Source of the DNA: Pyropia yezoensis
Taxonomy: Eukaryota; Rhodophyta; Bangiophyceae; Bangiales; Bangiaceae
Assembly: GCA_009829735.1 (NCBI GenBank)
Contig: CM020619.1
Span: 6,464,083 to 6,528,082 of the forward strand
DNA: 64,000 bases
Direction of reading: 5' to 3'
Both the position numbers and the translations under genes were made by a program. Under the pieces are notes generated by a model. It searched no databases. It saw nothing but the letters and a program-made list of their open reading frames with translations, and was not told the origin of the DNA. Shown in pieces: positions 61,139 through 64,000 of this stretch (the stretch's first letter is position 1; every line of letters begins with the position of its first letter).

Positions 61139-64000
61139 CGCCCCCGCCGCCGCGTGGCCGGCGGCACACGCGCCGCCCGTGGCGGGACACGCCGCGGTCG
61201 GCCGGTGTGGCGCGGCCGTACACGGCGTGGTGTCTGACGTGCCGCCGTCTCTGCCTCCTCCTCCGCCTCCTCCGCCTCGTCCCCCTCCTCCCGTCGGATG
61301 GGCGTCGACTGCCCCGCCGACCGCTGCTGCCGCTGCCGCGGCCCCGCACGGCGCGGCACGGCACGGCACGATCGACTGGCGGCCACCTGCCCGGCACCCA
61401 CGTCGCGCTGCGCTTCACGCTTATCTTCGGCAGTGGATTCGCTCCCACCAATAGCGGTGCAGGAGCTTTATGGGGGGGAGGGAGTGAGGGGGATGGCCTT
61501 AGCGACTCGCGCATATGGGCGGTCCGAGGGGGTAAGTACAGGCAGGGGGGGGGGTACGGCGCGCCGTCGCCTGTAGAGGAGGGCAGCGTGGCAGAGGGAG
61601 CCAAGCTGGGGGCGAGGCGCTCGGTCACCGCACGCGGCGCCGCCCCTCCCTCTTTCATGGGACGTGGAGCCCGCGGCGCTTTGGATTTTCACCGTCGATC
61701 ACAAACAGCAGGACGGCGGGCTACCGGTCGCCGCAGACCAGAGGGCGCGGCCGCCGCAGTGCTCAGGCCATCTGGGAGAGCAACTCGGGCGCCACCACAC
61801 ACGCAACAGCCATTACGTCCCGCGGGACGGTAGGTAGCTCTGGTGACCTACTGCCGCGGCGTATGGTGCATGGTGTTGCGACCGATCCCACGTGAGCGGT
61901 CGAGGCCGTCTCCACGGCATCGCCCGCATTGTTGGTGAGGGAGCATGGCAATGGCCATCGCTTGTGAGGGGGGAGAAGGACGGGGGGAGCGGGCAGCAGG
62001 AGGACTCGGCGAGGGGCTCCCGCGATGGTGCAGCGGGGGGGTGAAGGGGCTCCACCGTCGCGGCTGCCGCCGGGATGCTGCTTTCGCACGTTTTCGCCTG
62101 TTGAGGGGGAGCGTATCCTGTCAGAGGGGTGAGAGATACATAGCTTGTCAAGAGCGTCGAGTGTCTTCGCCACCCCACCCTGCGGTTGCTCCGTGATCGT
62201 GGCGAGGGAAGTTCTGGCCTCGAGCCGCACCAAGCAATCGGGGCCGCAGCCTCCGGCAGACGCGACGGGGGCCCGCCCCTCCCGTGCTCCACTCTGGCCG
62301 CTCCCCGCTGCTGTCTCCCGCCCGTACCCCCTCCCGCCCCTCGCGCCGATGCCGCCACCGTCACTGCTGCCGCCGCCGCCAGCCGCTGCGGCGCCTCGAC
62401 TACCCCCCCACGCTCAGTACCGCCAGAACGGTGTATGTACTGTACTGCACTGTATGTACAATACACAGCACAGCAAACTGTACGGGGCCTCCTCACTCCC
62501 ACGTCGCTGCGCAGCCCCCTGGGCGCCCTTCTGCCGTTTCGCAGTGCAGCCTCTCCGCGGCTCGCAGCTGTCGGTAGCGCTCTCCGGGGTGCCCGTCCTT
62601 GCCGAGCCACACCCACCAAACCGCCGCCGGCTGCCGTTGCGCGACGCGCAGGCCTCCCCGCCCCCCCCCCCCCCAATGCTGCCGTGGCGTCAGTCATCGA
62701 CGCCGCTCTCATGGCGCATCCTGGAGCGCGTCCATCACCCCGTCCGCGTTTGCCCGGCCGGAAGCCACCGCCACCGCCGCCTGACCGGCCTTGGCTGGCA
62801 TGGCGGATGAGGGCGCGCGCCGCTGCCAGCGCCGCCACCCCGACCGTGTGGCCGCCTGACGCGACGGCTTTTTTTTGGGGGGGCGATTCAGATGAGGTGG
62901 GCGGTGGACGGCAGCCCCTCCCCACCCGCACGCACTGCGTGTGCGTCACGTAGCGCCTCGCCAGCTGGGAGCGACAGCGTTTGGCCCGGGCGCGGCGGCG
63001 GCGGGGGGGGTGTGGGACGGGGCGGCGATCGGTGTCGGCGGGGCGGCGGTGATGACGGCGTGTCGGCGGCAACGACGCGGCGACTGGGACTCTGGGCTGT
63101 GGGGGTCGGGTGCGCTGGACGACGCACCGCAACCCCGACAGGAGAGACGCCTTAGAAGGGGTGGGCGTGACATGGTGGCAAGCGGGAGGGGGGGGGGGGG
63201 CCCTTTAGGGCCGGGGCCCAGCGCATGCAGCTACATCGCCTCCGCCTCCGCAGCAACGAGGCTGCCCGCCTCACCCGGCACCAACGCACGCAACCAGTAC
63301 CCCTTCCCGTACCCCGGCCACCTATCCTCTTCTGTACATGCCGGCGACGCCCTACAGGGCGAGCCCCACACAGTACTGTACAGTGTACAGTACAGCAAAC
63401 TGTACGGGGCCTCGTCACTCTGGCACGTGCCGTGAACATTCTCTGCACGTGTCGTGCGAGAGCAGCGACGTGGCATGGCGGGGAGCTTCATGCACCGTCG
63501 CAGTGAATCCCTCATGGACGATTTTTAGATGCCTTAATATCTTTGCGGTGACCAATCAAAGCCGCGTGGCCTGCCCGATTTGGTCTGGGGGTGGCGGCGG
63601 AGGGCAAAACAATACACCCTTTTCGGGCAGGCCGCTCTCGAAGGGGTCCGATCCGCCACCATCCGTCGTCCGTCGTGGACCGCCGTGGACCGTCCGAGCA
63701 CCGTGGGCCCTCACCATCCTCGACAGCGGACGGCCAGCAGGGCTCGGCCGCTGGAAAGACACTTTCATGCCACCACAATTTTCGTCGGTACGCGGTGGAC
63801 AGCTTGGTCTCGAGGGGAAGCTGCCACACCCCTCCTTGGAACGACCTTATTGTTTCATGAGCGGACAATGATTGGCCACCTTCTCCCCGTGACACCCGAC
63901 CATACGCGCATAGTGTGTTCTGTGACCAATGGGGCATCGACTTTTCTTGCTTGCTGGTGAGCAGCCACACAGGGCGTCAAATTTTTTTCCTTTTCGTGAG
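61139..64000. other. GC-rich region, no recognisable gene
   Basis: Long ORFs on both strands (for example minus 61813-63132) are Arg/Pro/Ala/Gly-rich and match no family I know; they look like products of composition. A 29-bp direct repeat is at 62470-62498 and 63392-63420, with TGTAC-rich sequence before each. A perfect 11-bp inverted repeat GGCCTGCCCGA/TCGGGCAGGCC is at 63568-63634. Confidence 0.45.

Noticed and set aside
61813..63132. A 439-codon minus-strand ORF
   Set aside because: Arg/Pro/Ala/Gly-rich without recognisable motif; in DNA this GC-rich, long open frames arise by chance on both strands.

Overview
This is nuclear DNA of a GC-rich eukaryotic alga, most simply a bangiophyte red alga (Porphyra/Pyropia-like). 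The basis is composition and content: very GC-rich genes with long Ala/Gly (GGC/GCC) runs, few and short introns, nuclear genes for organelle proteins with transit-peptide-like N-termini (bL35, RNase HII, a TWINKLE-type primase-helicase), and many plant/alga-type transposons (Ty3 chromoviruses, PIF/Harbinger, hAT, pogo-like). The organism is an inference; other GC-rich algae are possible. A 500-N gap marks this as a scaffold.

Layout. 1-2104: broken minus-strand P-loop NTPase. 3896-5252: non-autonomous DNA transposon with ~100 bp inverted ends. 5548-6083: scrambled Ty3 pol fragments. About 6084-14652: Ty3/gypsy chromovirus on the minus strand (element 1), without visible LTRs, carrying two ORFs on the opposite strand. 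14653-17893: gene-free DNA with MITEs. 17894-18638: Harbinger transposase cut off by an LTR. 18639-29918: complete Ty3 chromovirus (element 2, copy 1) with LTRs, gag, pol split by a hAT insertion, and the same two-ORF antisense module. 29919-31925: flank plus a sorbosone-dehydrogenase-like gene, running into the gap (31926-32425). 32426-45415: a second, almost identical copy of element 2, its flank and the dehydrogenase-like gene. 45878-49279: transposase remnants, a 73-bp tandem repeat and a hAT MITE with perfect 8-bp target duplications. 49869-61138: host genes, namely a small two-exon protein, adjacent molybdopterin-synthase small and large subunits (MOCS2A, MOCS2B), bL35, RNase HII and TWINKLE. 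61139-64000: no recognisable gene.

How parts work together. Both Ty3 elements carry the same in-phase GGGAAAC heptamer just before the gag stop, exactly where the pol frame opens. This indicates -1 programmed ribosomal frameshifting for Gag-Pol synthesis. Both also carry a conserved two-ORF antisense module between pol and the 3' end. Element 1 is studded with palindromes that share a CAA(C/G)TTG core but have different, self-complementary arms. In the host block, MOCS2A and MOCS2B sit in tandem with no ATG in any frame between their start codons, which suggests a bicistronic messenger read by leaky scanning. The large duplication around the N gap has homopolymer indels concentrated near the gap, so it may be partly or wholly an assembly artefact.
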